Origin: Bacteroidota bacterium
Lineage (GTDB): Bacteria; Bacteroidota; Bacteroidia; Chitinophagales; Chitinophagaceae
DNA length: 32,674 nucleotides
NCBI GenBank assembly: GCA_023423285.1
Contig: JAFAFV010000060.1
Span: 1 to 32,674 of the forward strand
Direction: 5' to 3'
The stretch's first letter is position 1. Each line of letters starts with the position of its first letter. The translations under genes were made by a program, and so were the position numbers. Below are positions 16,610-25,053 of this stretch, piece by piece. A model generated the notes under the pieces. It was not told the DNA's origin. It did no database searches and saw only the letters and a program-made list of their open reading frames with translations.

Positions 16610-17554
16610 ATGCTTGATAAAATTAAAAAATGGTTACTGCCCGATGAGGATGAGCATGAAGTAAGGCTTACCAATCAAATGCTTGTAGACCAGGTAGTGG
16701 AATCATTTAAGGAAACTATTGAGAGAGAATCGTTTAACAGGCGCATGATGTACGACTGCAGTTACCTTATATTGATGCGCCCCGAAGATTACCAGCATGC
16801 AGAACTGCGGTTGGCGGGCATTACAGAAGGCATACTGGATGAATTTTATGATTACATTCAGCTAAAAAAAGCAGAGTACCCGCGCTACGAACCCATTGGC
16901 AGCTTTTGGGATTTTCAATATTGCCCCGCAGAAAAAGGCATTGATAATACTGAGATTGAACCTGGTTCCGTGCAGGTAGTCAGTGCGCCTACTTCAGAAA
17001 AATCGTGGACAGAATTATCGTCTGAGCATATTAAAGTATCTGTAAGCAGCAAACATTCCAGGTATTCCAAGTATGATCTCAATCCCAATACTTTTGCCAA
17101 TATTGATATTTTATCAAAAGGCCATTTCAGGGTAAAGTTCAACAAGGAAATTTTACAGGCAGGAGCCACGCCGTCAGCGCCTGCCAATACATCACGCAAT
17201 CAGGCACCAATAGACAAACTGGCCACCATACAGTTTGTGGTAAATAAACAACGGTACAGTTTTCATATGCGTGAAAGGCAGTTAAAAATTACCAAAGCCA
17301 TCGAAGGCTTGACAAGCACTGCTACATTGCTGTGCATTAATGAGCCCAGCGGCAGTTTGCAAAAAGAACACGTAATGATACGGTACGATGAAGGGGCAAG
17401 GGCTTTTTACATTGCTTTGTTTGCAGATGCTTTTGTAAACGAGCAAAAACTGCAGCTTAGCCGCGTGGGTGAAGCGCCGGTGTGGCATCCGTTAAAAAAT
17501 GACTCAACAATTGTATGTGGTATTTTCCAGTTGGATTTTAAAGCTAATGTATAA
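16610..17554 (+). CDS. Protein with degenerate FHA-like C-terminal domain, FhaA-like layout
   Basis: 314 residues, no signal peptide or membrane helix, so cytoplasmic. The N-terminal ~110 residues (VDQVVESFKETIERESFNRR, then LILMRPEDYQHAEL) recall in length and pattern the N-terminal domain of actinobacterial FhaA, but this likeness is by eye only. A Ser-rich linker (about 125-165) and a middle region follow. The last ~100 residues (QFVVNKQRYSFHMRERQLKITKAI ... KEHVMIRYDEGARAFYI ... DGSTIVCG-like end) look like an FHA beta sandwich. The GR and SxxH phosphothreonine contacts are poor: only a KEH remnant is seen, so it may not bind phosphopeptides in the normal way. It lies 62 nt after the kinase gene and 9 nt before the phosphatase gene, so it is probably part of the same complex. 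Confidence 0.65.
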   Translation: MLDKIKKWLLPDEDEHEVRLTNQMLVDQVVESFKETIERESFNRRMMYDCSYLILMRPEDYQHAELRLAGITEGILDEFYDYIQLKKAEYPRYEPIGSFWDFQYCPAEKGIDNTEIEPGSVQVVSAPTSEKSWTELSSEHIKVSVSSKHSRYSKYDLNPNTFANIDILSKGHFRVKFNKEILQAGATPSAPANTSRNQAPIDKLATIQFVVNKQRYSFHMRERQLKITKAIEGLTSTATLLCINEPSGSLQKEHVMIRYDEGARAFYIALFADAFVNEQKLQLSRVGEAPVWHPLKNDSTIVCGIFQLDFKANV

Positions 17555-17563
17555 GCTATAGTT

Positions 17564-18679
17564 ATGGGGGCCGGAAGAAAAATTATATCGCACGCTAAAA
17601 CAGACCTGGGCCGCAGGCGCCAGGAGAATGAAGACAATTTTGTGTGGGTGCCGACGCTGTGGCAAAAAGAAGAACTGGCGCTGATTGGCGCTATTGATGG
17701 TGTGGGTGGCTATGAAGGTGGTGCAGAAGCAGCAGCCATCGCAAAAAATACCATTGAAGAATATTTACAGATTTTTCGTTTTGGTGCGCCATTGCAATTA
17801 TTGAAAGAAGCTATCATTTTAGCCAATAACAAAATTGTAGAAGTAAGAAGAAGTAATGCGAACCTGGACAGAATGAGCTGCGTGCTTACCGTGGCTATTT
17901 TGGATGCAGCAAAAGAAATGATGTATGTGGGCCACGTGGGCGATAGCAGAGGATATGTATTTCGAAACGGCCAAATGCTTAAAGTAACTAAAGATCATTC
18001 TTCCGTAGGTATGAAAGAAGACAGTGGCTATCTTACTGAAGAAGAGGCCATGCATCACCCGCGCCGCAATGAGATCAGCAAAATGCTGGGTGAAGCCTTG
18101 TTGGATGCCGAAGATTCGGAAGGATATATTGATATGACCGAGCACAGCTTCCTCCCTTTTGATATTGCTTTATTTTGCAGCGATGGACTTACAGACCTGG
18201 TAACCAAAGCGCATATGTCCGCAATACTTTCTGAAGAAAAAACGCTTCCTGAAAAAGCACAGTTATTAATTGACAAAGCTAACGAACTGGGCGGCAAGGA
18301 CAATATTACTGTTGCGCTGGCTTCTTATAAGGCCAAAAAATCTGACAGTAAAAAATTATACAAACGGGCAATTGAAGTGCCTATTGGAGAGGTGGAATTG
18401 GAAACTGAAAAGGCAACTGCCCAAAAAGCACCGCGTAAAAAAAAAGGGTGGTTATTATTAATCCCGTTGGCGTTTCTCATAGGCTTTGCAGCTAATTGGA
18501 ACGGTACCAAAAATTGGTTTCAGCCCAGCGTTTCCGAGAATACCATTGACAGCCTATCTTATAATATTGACACGCTGTCTGCAATGGATAGTATAGGCAG
18601 CATATTACCAGACTCCCTACGGCAGGCAATCGATACTATTCGGAACGATTCTGCTGAAAATATTCTAATTGGCTATTAA
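17564..18679 (+). CDS. Transmembrane PP2C-type Ser/Thr phosphatase (PstP-like)
   Basis: 371 residues. The N-terminal ~250 residues are a PPM/PP2C phosphatase: RRRQENEDNF with metal-binding Asp24, GAIDGVGGYEGG with Asp45, VGHVGDSRGYVFRNGQ, TKDHS, LFCSDGLTDLV with Asp207 and GGKDNITVAL with Asp246. All metal ligands of the family are present. A basic linker (APRKKKG) leads to one membrane helix at about 294-312 (WLLLIPLAFLIGFAANW). About 60 residues lie outside, rich in Ser, Asp and Ile. This is the topology of mycobacterial PstP: catalytic domain inside, short tail outside. It should reverse phosphorylation by the two kinases of the cluster. Its stop codon TAA abuts the ATG of the next gene without a gap, which implies coupled translation. 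Confidence 0.93.
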   Translation: MGAGRKIISHAKTDLGRRRQENEDNFVWVPTLWQKEELALIGAIDGVGGYEGGAEAAAIAKNTIEEYLQIFRFGAPLQLLKEAIILANNKIVEVRRSNANLDRMSCVLTVAILDAAKEMMYVGHVGDSRGYVFRNGQMLKVTKDHSSVGMKEDSGYLTEEEAMHHPRRNEISKMLGEALLDAEDSEGYIDMTEHSFLPFDIALFCSDGLTDLVTKAHMSAILSEEKTLPEKAQLLIDKANELGGKDNITVALASYKAKKSDSKKLYKRAIEVPIGEVELETEKATAQKAPRKKKGWLLLIPLAFLIGFAANWNGTKNWFQPSVSENTIDSLSYNIDTLSAMDSIGSILPDSLRQAIDTIRNDSAENILIGY

Positions 18680-21600
18680 ATGAACATTAGCAACAAAAAA
18701 AAGAAAAAGCAGGTTTACCATCGCCGTACCGAAAGGCTGCTGCTTACTATTGCCACGATTATTTTAGGTATTCTGGTTGGAAGCTATTACAGCAATATTA
18801 AAAATGAACTCATTAATACTGATTATGCGTATACAACCGGTGAAAAAGTAAACCTGGTACCGGGTGTAAAAAAACAAGCCATTATAAAAGTGCTGGCAGC
18901 CGGTGGCTATTTTACTGATGAAGCATATATTGACTTTATTGCCACCAGCCTGCAGAAAAAAATTAATGAGCAAAAGGTATTGCCCAATCTTGGGTCTTTG
19001 AATAAAAAAGATTTTTTACTGGAAGCCACCCTGTTCAGTCATACCAAAAGCGAATCGGGTAAGTTGCGTTTCATCAATTCACTGGCGCACCTGGGCATGG
19101 ATTCTGCTTTTTACCAGCAGGAAATAACCAAGCCTGCAAAACATCCATCCATTGTATCTGTGCTGCCCGAAGAAACGGGCGTGATCATTAAAGGAAGGAT
19201 TGATTTTAGTGATAAAGCTTTAAAAAAACCGGTAACTGCAGAAGGCACACTCATAAAGCTTACACAAATTTTTCCTGATGCTTATTTTGACACATTGCCA
19301 CCTAACGCGCCACCTGTAACAACAGAATTTTTTGCAAGAACAGATGAAGAAGGTAACTATGAATTCACCAACCTTAATAAGGAAGGCAATTACAGCGTGT
19401 TGCCAATAAAGCCTGGTTATGAATTTGGCATTTCTAAAGGCGCTGCTGCCATTGGTAAGTCAAGAAATTTTAATTTTGTTGCAAAGCCGCACCAGCTACG
19501 CCTTTTAGACAGGGTGGAGTACCGGCAAATTAAAAATGATAAGATCTTCACCGTTCGAACGCCATCAGATTTTAAAAAAGAATTTTTTACCTACCTGATT
19601 TTATTTGTTGCAGGTTTTTGGTTATTGCACTTTGCGTTGAGCCTTAAAAACTACCGAAGCGATCAATACATACTGCCGCTGCTTATGTTTTTATTAAGTA
19701 TTGGAGTGGTGGTGCTTTACAGTATTCAGGATCCATTAAGCGATGAAATTTATGGAACCGGCATGGCCTTGTACAGCGGGTTGGTGCTGTTACTGTTTAC
19801 GTTTCTGGTATTTGTTTTTAAAAACAATCCTGTCAATCGCATGTACCAATCCCAGTGGTTTGACCCGGTACATAAATTGTTAGCTGCAGACCGGCAGTTA
19901 AAAGCGCCACGCGGTTATACCTGGCTGTTGGAGTCTCTTCTCATCATGCTATTGCTACTAATATTTGGCACCGGCCCTGAAGGCAGTGGCGTGAAAGTAA
20001 ACCTGCTTGGTTTTCAGGTGAGCGAGTTGGCAAAGTATTTAATGGTTGTATTTTTTGCCGCATATTTTACAGTAAACGCTGATTATTTTAGAAACATACC
20101 AGATAACCGCTGGCTTACCAGAAAGAACGCGCTTATGCTCACATTATTTGTAGGATTGTTATTGATTTACGCAATTCTGGGCGATCTGGGCCCGGCCATC
20201 GTACTTTGTTTAACATTTCTGTTCTTTTATTCCTTTGCCAAAGAAGAATTTTTTGCCATGCTTTGCTCGGCATTTGTTTACGCGTTTATCCTATTCATAG
20301 TGGCAAAATTTTTTAACACGGCGCAACACAATTATTTGCCCTGGATTGCTTTAGCTGCTTGTGCAGGAAGCTTTTTATACGCTTTCTTTTTTAAAAAAAA
20401 CGAGTCTGTATTTTTTATCATACTCATCATTTCTTCATTCATACTGCTGGCTACTTTACCATTTGAATTTACCCAGCGCCTGGCAGACAGAAACAGCATG
20501 TTTGAAAACATTTGGGACAACAGCCTCATCGGCGGTGATCAGGTGGCACAGGGAGTATGGTCATTAAATTCGGGTGGCTTATCTGGGCAGGGGCTGGGTA
20601 AAAGCTTTGCCGATGTGATGCCCGCGCATCATACTGATATGATCATTCAAAGTATTGGTGAAGAATTAGGCATGTTGGCGCTCATTGCTATCTTTATTAC
20701 ATTTGGCCTGCTGGTGTACCGCTGCATGCTGGCTGCAAGAAGAACCGGCAAACCTTTTATGTTTTATCTCATAGCTGGCATTGCCATTACTACCATGATC
20801 CAGTTCATGCTGATTGTTGCCGGCACATTGGGTTTGATTCCACTAACCGGAATTTCTGTTCCGTTTTTAAGTAAAGGAAATGCAAGCGTGATTCTGACGC
20901 TGATCGCATTTCTTTTCATCCTCATCATGAGCAACGAAAGGGGCGATAAGCTGGAGATGGAATACATCAAAGCTAATTTTGATAATGTGAATGCGTATTC
21001 CATCCTTACATTTTTTGTGGTAGTGATTATTTTTATCGGAACACTCATCTGGTACCAGGCAAAGTCCAACGAATATATTACGAAACCCGCTCTGGTGTTG
21101 AACAAAAAAGGTGAGTGGCAATATTCATATAATCCGCGTATCGGCATCATGTTGCGCGAAATAAAAGCCGGTAATATTTATGACAGAAACGGCATTTTAT
21201 TGGCCACTTCAGATAAAAACACTTTTGAAAGTTTTAAAAACAGGTTAATACCGCTGGGCGCAAATATGCCTTTGTATAACGAGCAGTTAAAAAGAGAACA
21301 GAAACGTTATTACCCGTTTGGTAACGACCTGCTGTTTTGGCTGAGCGATTACAATAAGGAAATTGCGCGGGAAGAAACCAGTGGCTATGCGGCAGACTTC
21401 AGGCATTTTACTTTGCTGCGCGGTTTTGATGTGAAGTATTCCACCACGCAAAGAACTTCAGACAGGTATAAAGAGCATCGCTTTTTACCGGAAACAGAAA
21501 GAGAAACTGAATTACAATTGTATGATTACAGCGCGCTGGCGCCATTTATAAAAAAGGGTAAAAACAGCACACTCATTAATGCCCATAATAGAAAGAACAA

Positions 21601-22738
21601 GGACATACATTTATCGCTGGATGTGGCATTCAATCAAAAAATTAACCAGATCATCAGGTCGAAAGACGCGTATAAAAATTACAGAAGTTCTGTTGTGGCC
21701 ATCAATACCAAAACAGGTGATGTGCTGGCTTCGGCTATAAACCCAATGCCATCATACAAAGATCTAAAGCTCATCAGCAATATTGAACCACTCGAATACC
21801 GTTCTGTTTTCAAACAAATATTTGGTGAAAGAATGGTGGTGCCGCGAGACCTGGGCATTACGTTTCCCTCAAGGCCTGGTTCGGCCATCAAAATATTGGA
21901 TGCATATGCTTCGTTAAATAAATTTGGATTGCCTGCCGCTAATATCAGTTATTTTATTGAGCCGGGAGAAATCATCAGGCCTGGCGAACCAGCAGGTGAA
22001 AACGTGGACATGAAACAGGCTATCGTGCGATCGAGCAATGTGTATTTTATCAAACTCGTCAATGATAAAAAGTTGGAACCACAACTATTTGATCTGTATG
22101 ATGCTACCGGTATGAACCTGTTGAACAGGGGCGGTTTTTTCTTTCAAAGACCAGAACATTATGACAGTGAAAAATATTTTGAACAATGGTACCAGTACAC
22201 TGATAAAGGGAAAAATGTGTTTAAAAGCAAACGGCTTGAGGGAAACAGAAAGAGGTTTTACAGCAACCTTTCCAACATAGCATGGGGGCAAGGTGAACTG
22301 ATGGCAACCCCGTTACACATGGCTAAAATGAGCGCCGCCATTGCGAACAAGGATACGCTGCAACCCTCAAGATTTTTGTATAAATCATGGATGCAACAGC
22401 CATACCTTGAACCGGGAATACTGGTGGGAAAGCATCGTGGCATGGGTTCGCTACTGGCCTCTTACATGAAGGAGCAATCAGCAAAAGTAAGTGCTTCAAC
22501 AGGGCTTGTGCTTTATGGTAAAACCGGCAGTCCCGAGCGGGATAAGCAAGTGAAGCAGGGAAGCAAAACAGCACTGAAACGGGTTACGGATGCATGGTTT
22601 ACATTCTTTCTCGAATCGCCTAAAATAGGCGCGCCCGTTGCATTTACCATTAGGATCGAAGAAATAGGCAACTCTGAGTTTGCCAAGCAAATGGCTATTG
22701 ATGTGTTAAATGAACTTAAAGCCGCAGGTTACTTTTAA
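18680..22738 (+). CDS. Single-chain SEDS glycosyltransferase (RodA/FtsW-type) - class B PBP transpeptidase fusion
   Basis: 1352 residues. A membrane helix lies at about 18-38. A periplasmic segment (about 40-295) contains a carboxypeptidase-regulatory-like beta domain at about 165-250 (GVIIKGRIDFSDKAL ... DEEGNYEFTNLNKEGNYSVLP). A multi-spanning SEDS domain follows at about 300-760. It has GGLSGQGLGKSFADVMPAHH, Asp653 (HTDMIIQSIGEELG, the position of the catalytic Asp of RodA) and GLIPLTGISVPFLSKGNAS. A further helix at about 772-795 leads to a complete class B PBP: GNIYDRNGILLATS near 830, SAIK at 1068-1071, SSN at 1118-1120 and KTG at 1281-1283. The family roles are glycan polymerisation (SEDS) and peptide cross-linking (bPBP), normally by two interacting proteins encoded side by side. 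Joining them fixes a 1:1 complex. There is no stop or frameshift between them. Confidence 0.93.
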   Translation: MNISNKKKKKQVYHRRTERLLLTIATIILGILVGSYYSNIKNELINTDYAYTTGEKVNLVPGVKKQAIIKVLAAGGYFTDEAYIDFIATSLQKKINEQKVLPNLGSLNKKDFLLEATLFSHTKSESGKLRFINSLAHLGMDSAFYQQEITKPAKHPSIVSVLPEETGVIIKGRIDFSDKALKKPVTAEGTLIKLTQIFPDAYFDTLPPNAPPVTTEFFARTDEEGNYEFTNLNKEGNYSVLPIKPGYEFGISKGAAAIGKSRNFNFVAKPHQLRLLDRVEYRQIKNDKIFTVRTPSDFKKEFFTYLILFVAGFWLLHFALSLKNYRSDQYILPLLMFLLSIGVVVLYSIQDPLSDEIYGTGMALYSGLVLLLFTFLVFVFKNNPVNRMYQSQWFDPVHKLLAADRQLKAPRGYTWLLESLLIMLLLLIFGTGPEGSGVKVNLLGFQVSELAKYLMVVFFAAYFTVNADYFRNIPDNRWLTRKNALMLTLFVGLLLIYAILGDLGPAIVLCLTFLFFYSFAKEEFFAMLCSAFVYAFILFIVAKFFNTAQHNYLPWIALAACAGSFLYAFFFKKNESVFFIILIISSFILLATLPFEFTQRLADRNSMFENIWDNSLIGGDQVAQGVWSLNSGGLSGQGLGKSFADVMPAHHTDMIIQSIGEELGMLALIAIFITFGLLVYRCMLAARRTGKPFMFYLIAGIAITTMIQFMLIVAGTLGLIPLTGISVPFLSKGNASVILTLIAFLFILIMSNERGDKLEMEYIKANFDNVNAYSILTFFVVVIIFIGTLIWYQAKSNEYITKPALVLNKKGEWQYSYNPRIGIMLREIKAGNIYDRNGILLATSDKNTFESFKNRLIPLGANMPLYNEQLKREQKRYYPFGNDLLFWLSDYNKEIAREETSGYAADFRHFTLLRGFDVKYSTTQRTSDRYKEHRFLPETERETELQLYDYSALAPFIKKGKNSTLINAHNRKNKDIHLSLDVAFNQKINQIIRSKDAYKNYRSSVVAINTKTGDVLASAINPMPSYKDLKLISNIEPLEYRSVFKQIFGERMVVPRDLGITFPSRPGSAIKILDAYASLNKFGLPAANISYFIEPGEIIRPGEPAGENVDMKQAIVRSSNVYFIKLVNDKKLEPQLFDLYDATGMNLLNRGGFFFQRPEHYDSEKYFEQWYQYTDKGKNVFKSKRLEGNRKRFYSNLSNIAWGQGELMATPLHMAKMSAAIANKDTLQPSRFLYKSWMQQPYLEPGILVGKHRGMGSLLASYMKEQSAKVSASTGLVLYGKTGSPERDKQVKQGSKTALKRVTDAWFTFFLESPKIGAPVAFTIRIEEIGNSEFAKQMAIDVLNELKAAGYF

Positions 22739-22763
22739 GCATAACATCTCACAACTTATTACA

Positions 22764-23651
22764 ATGAATTGGTTTAAAAAGAAATTTTCACAACTGTCCA
22801 CTCTGCTTAATGCAGACGACAAAACTGAAGAAGCTTTCGAGAACGAATCTCCGGAGGTGGACTCACCGCAACAGGGACAAAGAGTTGCGGAGAAAAAATT
22901 AGATAATATTGAAGAGCTGAAAGAAATCACTATTGGCGCCATTACAGCCAGTGTACGAATGCTGGGCTACGGCAAAACTATGGTAAGCGGCCTTACCTTT
23001 CATTCGGCTTTTGCTGATAATGCCGTGGAAAACGTAGGTTTGATGACTTTGATAAAAGATGAAGGGTTTATCAAACGCATGAAAAGAGATTTTAAATCAA
23101 AAGGCATTCCTTATAAAGAAGAATTGAGCATTGATATCATTCATGAATCTGACAGGTTGGGTAAGGTTACAAAAATTACCGATGGTATTGGGGTGGAAGT
23201 TTTAACACCCAATGAAACTATGCGTAAAGTGAATGCAAAAATTGTGGCCACAGAAGGCTTTACCTGGGAACCGGAATATATTCTAGAACCTACAGGCAAG
23301 CAATATTTTATTGGTCGCTGTAAAAACCCCAAAATTGAGAACGGTCCCAAAATTCACAACCACATTGCGTTTATAGGTATTGAAGAAAAAAGCGAAGAGC
23401 AATACAATATTAATAATTTCATCAGCCGGTCACACGCCATGATCATGTTTGATAAAGATATTGGCGCTTATAAAATTTACCGCTCTAAATTTTTAAACAA
23501 CCCTTCTCATAAAATAAAAATTTATAACACTGCGCTGAATGACTTTAGCGGCATAAACCTCAGCAATATTAATGTGCCGCATGTTTTAAAAGACGGTGAC
23601 TCCATTACGTTTAATGATAAAGTGGTCATTGAATTTTCATTATTAAAGTAA
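22764..23651 (+). CDS. FHA-domain protein (cytoplasmic adaptor)
   Basis: 295 residues from the ATG at 22764 (MNWFKKKFSQL). An in-frame ATG at 22710 would overlap the transpeptidase gene by 29 nt and adds a sequence without family character, so the later start is preferred. The first ~45 residues are acidic and disordered-looking. Residues about 50-165 form an alpha+beta region that I do not recognise (MVSGLTFHSAFADNAVENVG, then DIIHESDRLGKVTKITDG). The C-terminal ~115 residues are an FHA domain: YFIGR with Arg185 and FISRSHAMIMF with Ser221 to His224, which are the conserved phosphothreonine contacts, then the KDGDSITFND strand. A long insert separates the GR and SRSH motifs. It should bind a threonine-phosphorylated partner from this cluster. 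The next gene starts 1 nt after its stop. Confidence 0.85.
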   Translation: MNWFKKKFSQLSTLLNADDKTEEAFENESPEVDSPQQGQRVAEKKLDNIEELKEITIGAITASVRMLGYGKTMVSGLTFHSAFADNAVENVGLMTLIKDEGFIKRMKRDFKSKGIPYKEELSIDIIHESDRLGKVTKITDGIGVEVLTPNETMRKVNAKIVATEGFTWEPEYILEPTGKQYFIGRCKNPKIENGPKIHNHIAFIGIEEKSEEQYNINNFISRSHAMIMFDKDIGAYKIYRSKFLNNPSHKIKIYNTALNDFSGINLSNINVPHVLKDGDSITFNDKVVIEFSLLK

Positions 23652-23652
23652 G

Positions 23653-25053
23653 ATGCAGCCTGAACAACCGGTGTTGAACAATAACATGAAAGAACTTTCC
23701 TCACAATATGATATTTTAAAAGTGTTGGGCCACGGCGGTTTTTCTGCCGTGTTTAAGGCTCGCAGCAAAAAGGATGCTGATCGAATTGTGGCTTTAAAGC
23801 AACTCGATTACACTTTAGCTGATGAAAATTCAAAAGAATACAGGGACTTTAAAGAAGAAATGGAGATTCTCAAAAAGCTCCGCCATCCCAATATTGTAAA
23901 GGTTTATAACGAGTATATACTTGATAACAAGCCATCGCTTGAAATGGAGTTTGTGGATGGTGAAACACTTGAAACCATTATCAGGCGTGAAAAGTATCTT
24001 TCGGTAAATGAGGTGCTGGAAATCATTGATCAAATCGCTTCAGCGTTGAGCTATTGCCACCACTATCATATTCCTGATGATATTGCAGGCAGCGCAGGTT
24101 CTGCATTGCTGCAAAAAAATGCTATCGTTCATAATGATGTGAACATGAAGAACATCATTCGTACTAAAAACAAAGATGGCAGTTACCGTTATGTGCTGCT
24201 CGATTTCGGCCTTTCATTTACCGATCCCGATGCTGTTCGCCACAGCAAAAAAGAAGATGGCATGGCAGAATATAAAGCGCCTGAAAAATGGAAAGCCGCG
24301 AATGTAGATACGCCATCTGATATTTACAGCTTTGGCGTGGTAATTTACGAACTGCTTACGGGCGCCGCACCCTTTCCTTTACTTGATTATAACAGCCCGA
24401 AGGAAATGCTTGAACTGGAGGAAAAGCATAAAACAGCTAAGGTGCCAGATATTTGTAAACGCAGAAAAGCCGCCATACAGGCCAAAGAACTCGTGAGGCC
24501 TGAACATTGCGACATACCGCAGTGGTTGCAAATGATGATTTATAAATGCCTGGAAAAAGAACCTTCACAACGCTTTAAAACCGGCCGCGAATTGAGCGAG
24601 TTTTATTACAACGGGCTTGATGGTAAGATTGATATTAATGTGGAGATAGGGGAGAATGAGGTGATAAACATTGATCCTTCTGAAGTAAGAAATTTACACA
24701 AAGGCCCTTACCTGGAAGTGGTTCCAAACATCCTAACCGGAGCCCAGCATTTTTTTCTTACAAAAGATTACACCACCATTGGCCGAAGTAACGATGTGTC
24801 GGGCGTGTATATGGCTGACTTTCCGTTGCAGACTGCTGATAAGTTTATTTCAAAAAATCATTGCCAGTTAACCAAAAAATTAAATGAAAACAATGCGCCT
24901 GCTTATTATTTAAGCGACACGGTTCCGAGTAAAAACGGAACGTTTTATAATACTGAAAAAAATACCATTAGGCTGGAGCCACATGTAAAAGTAAAATTAA
25001 AAGACGGCGATTACTTTTGGATCGGTAATACTAAAATCATTTTCCATGAATAG
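23653..25053 (+). CDS. Cytoplasmic Ser/Thr protein kinase with C-terminal FHA domain and atypical catalytic loop
   Basis: 466 residues without a membrane helix. The kinase domain (about 19-320) has GHGGFSAVF (26-34), Lys49 in VALK, a helix-C Glu in FKEEMEILKKL, DFG at 184-186 and APE in YKAPEKW. The catalytic loop is unusual: HNDVNMKN at 160-167 keeps Asp162 and Asn167, but the Arg of HRD is Asn161 and the catalytic-loop Lys is Asn164. It is preceded by an insert of about 15 residues (IPDDIAGSAGSALLQ). Activity is plausible but not certain. The C-terminal ~110 residues are a classical FHA domain: IGRSN with Arg378, SKNH at 400-403 and NGT from 428. Kinase and phosphothreonine reader are therefore in one chain. 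The gene ends the cluster, and its last 17 nt overlap the convergent flippase-like gene. Confidence 0.9.
   Translation: MQPEQPVLNNNMKELSSQYDILKVLGHGGFSAVFKARSKKDADRIVALKQLDYTLADENSKEYRDFKEEMEILKKLRHPNIVKVYNEYILDNKPSLEMEFVDGETLETIIRREKYLSVNEVLEIIDQIASALSYCHHYHIPDDIAGSAGSALLQKNAIVHNDVNMKNIIRTKNKDGSYRYVLLDFGLSFTDPDAVRHSKKEDGMAEYKAPEKWKAANVDTPSDIYSFGVVIYELLTGAAPFPLLDYNSPKEMLELEEKHKTAKVPDICKRRKAAIQAKELVRPEHCDIPQWLQMMIYKCLEKEPSQRFKTGRELSEFYYNGLDGKIDINVEIGENEVINIDPSEVRNLHKGPYLEVVPNILTGAQHFFLTKDYTTIGRSNDVSGVYMADFPLQTADKFISKNHCQLTKKLNENNAPAYYLSDTVPSKNGTFYNTEKNTIRLEPHVKVKLKDGDYFWIGNTKIIFHE

Noticed and set aside
22710..22763. Longer start of the FHA protein overlapping the SEDS-PBP gene
   Set aside because: The extra 18 residues are the frame-shifted end of the transpeptidase gene. 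MNWFKKKF at 22764 is a normal start 25 nt after the previous stop.
15045..25053. Type VI secretion kinase/phosphatase/FHA module
   Set aside because: Such modules also combine a kinase, a PP2C and FHA proteins, but no Tss or VgrG/Hcp gene is present, and the central partner is a peptidoglycan synthase.
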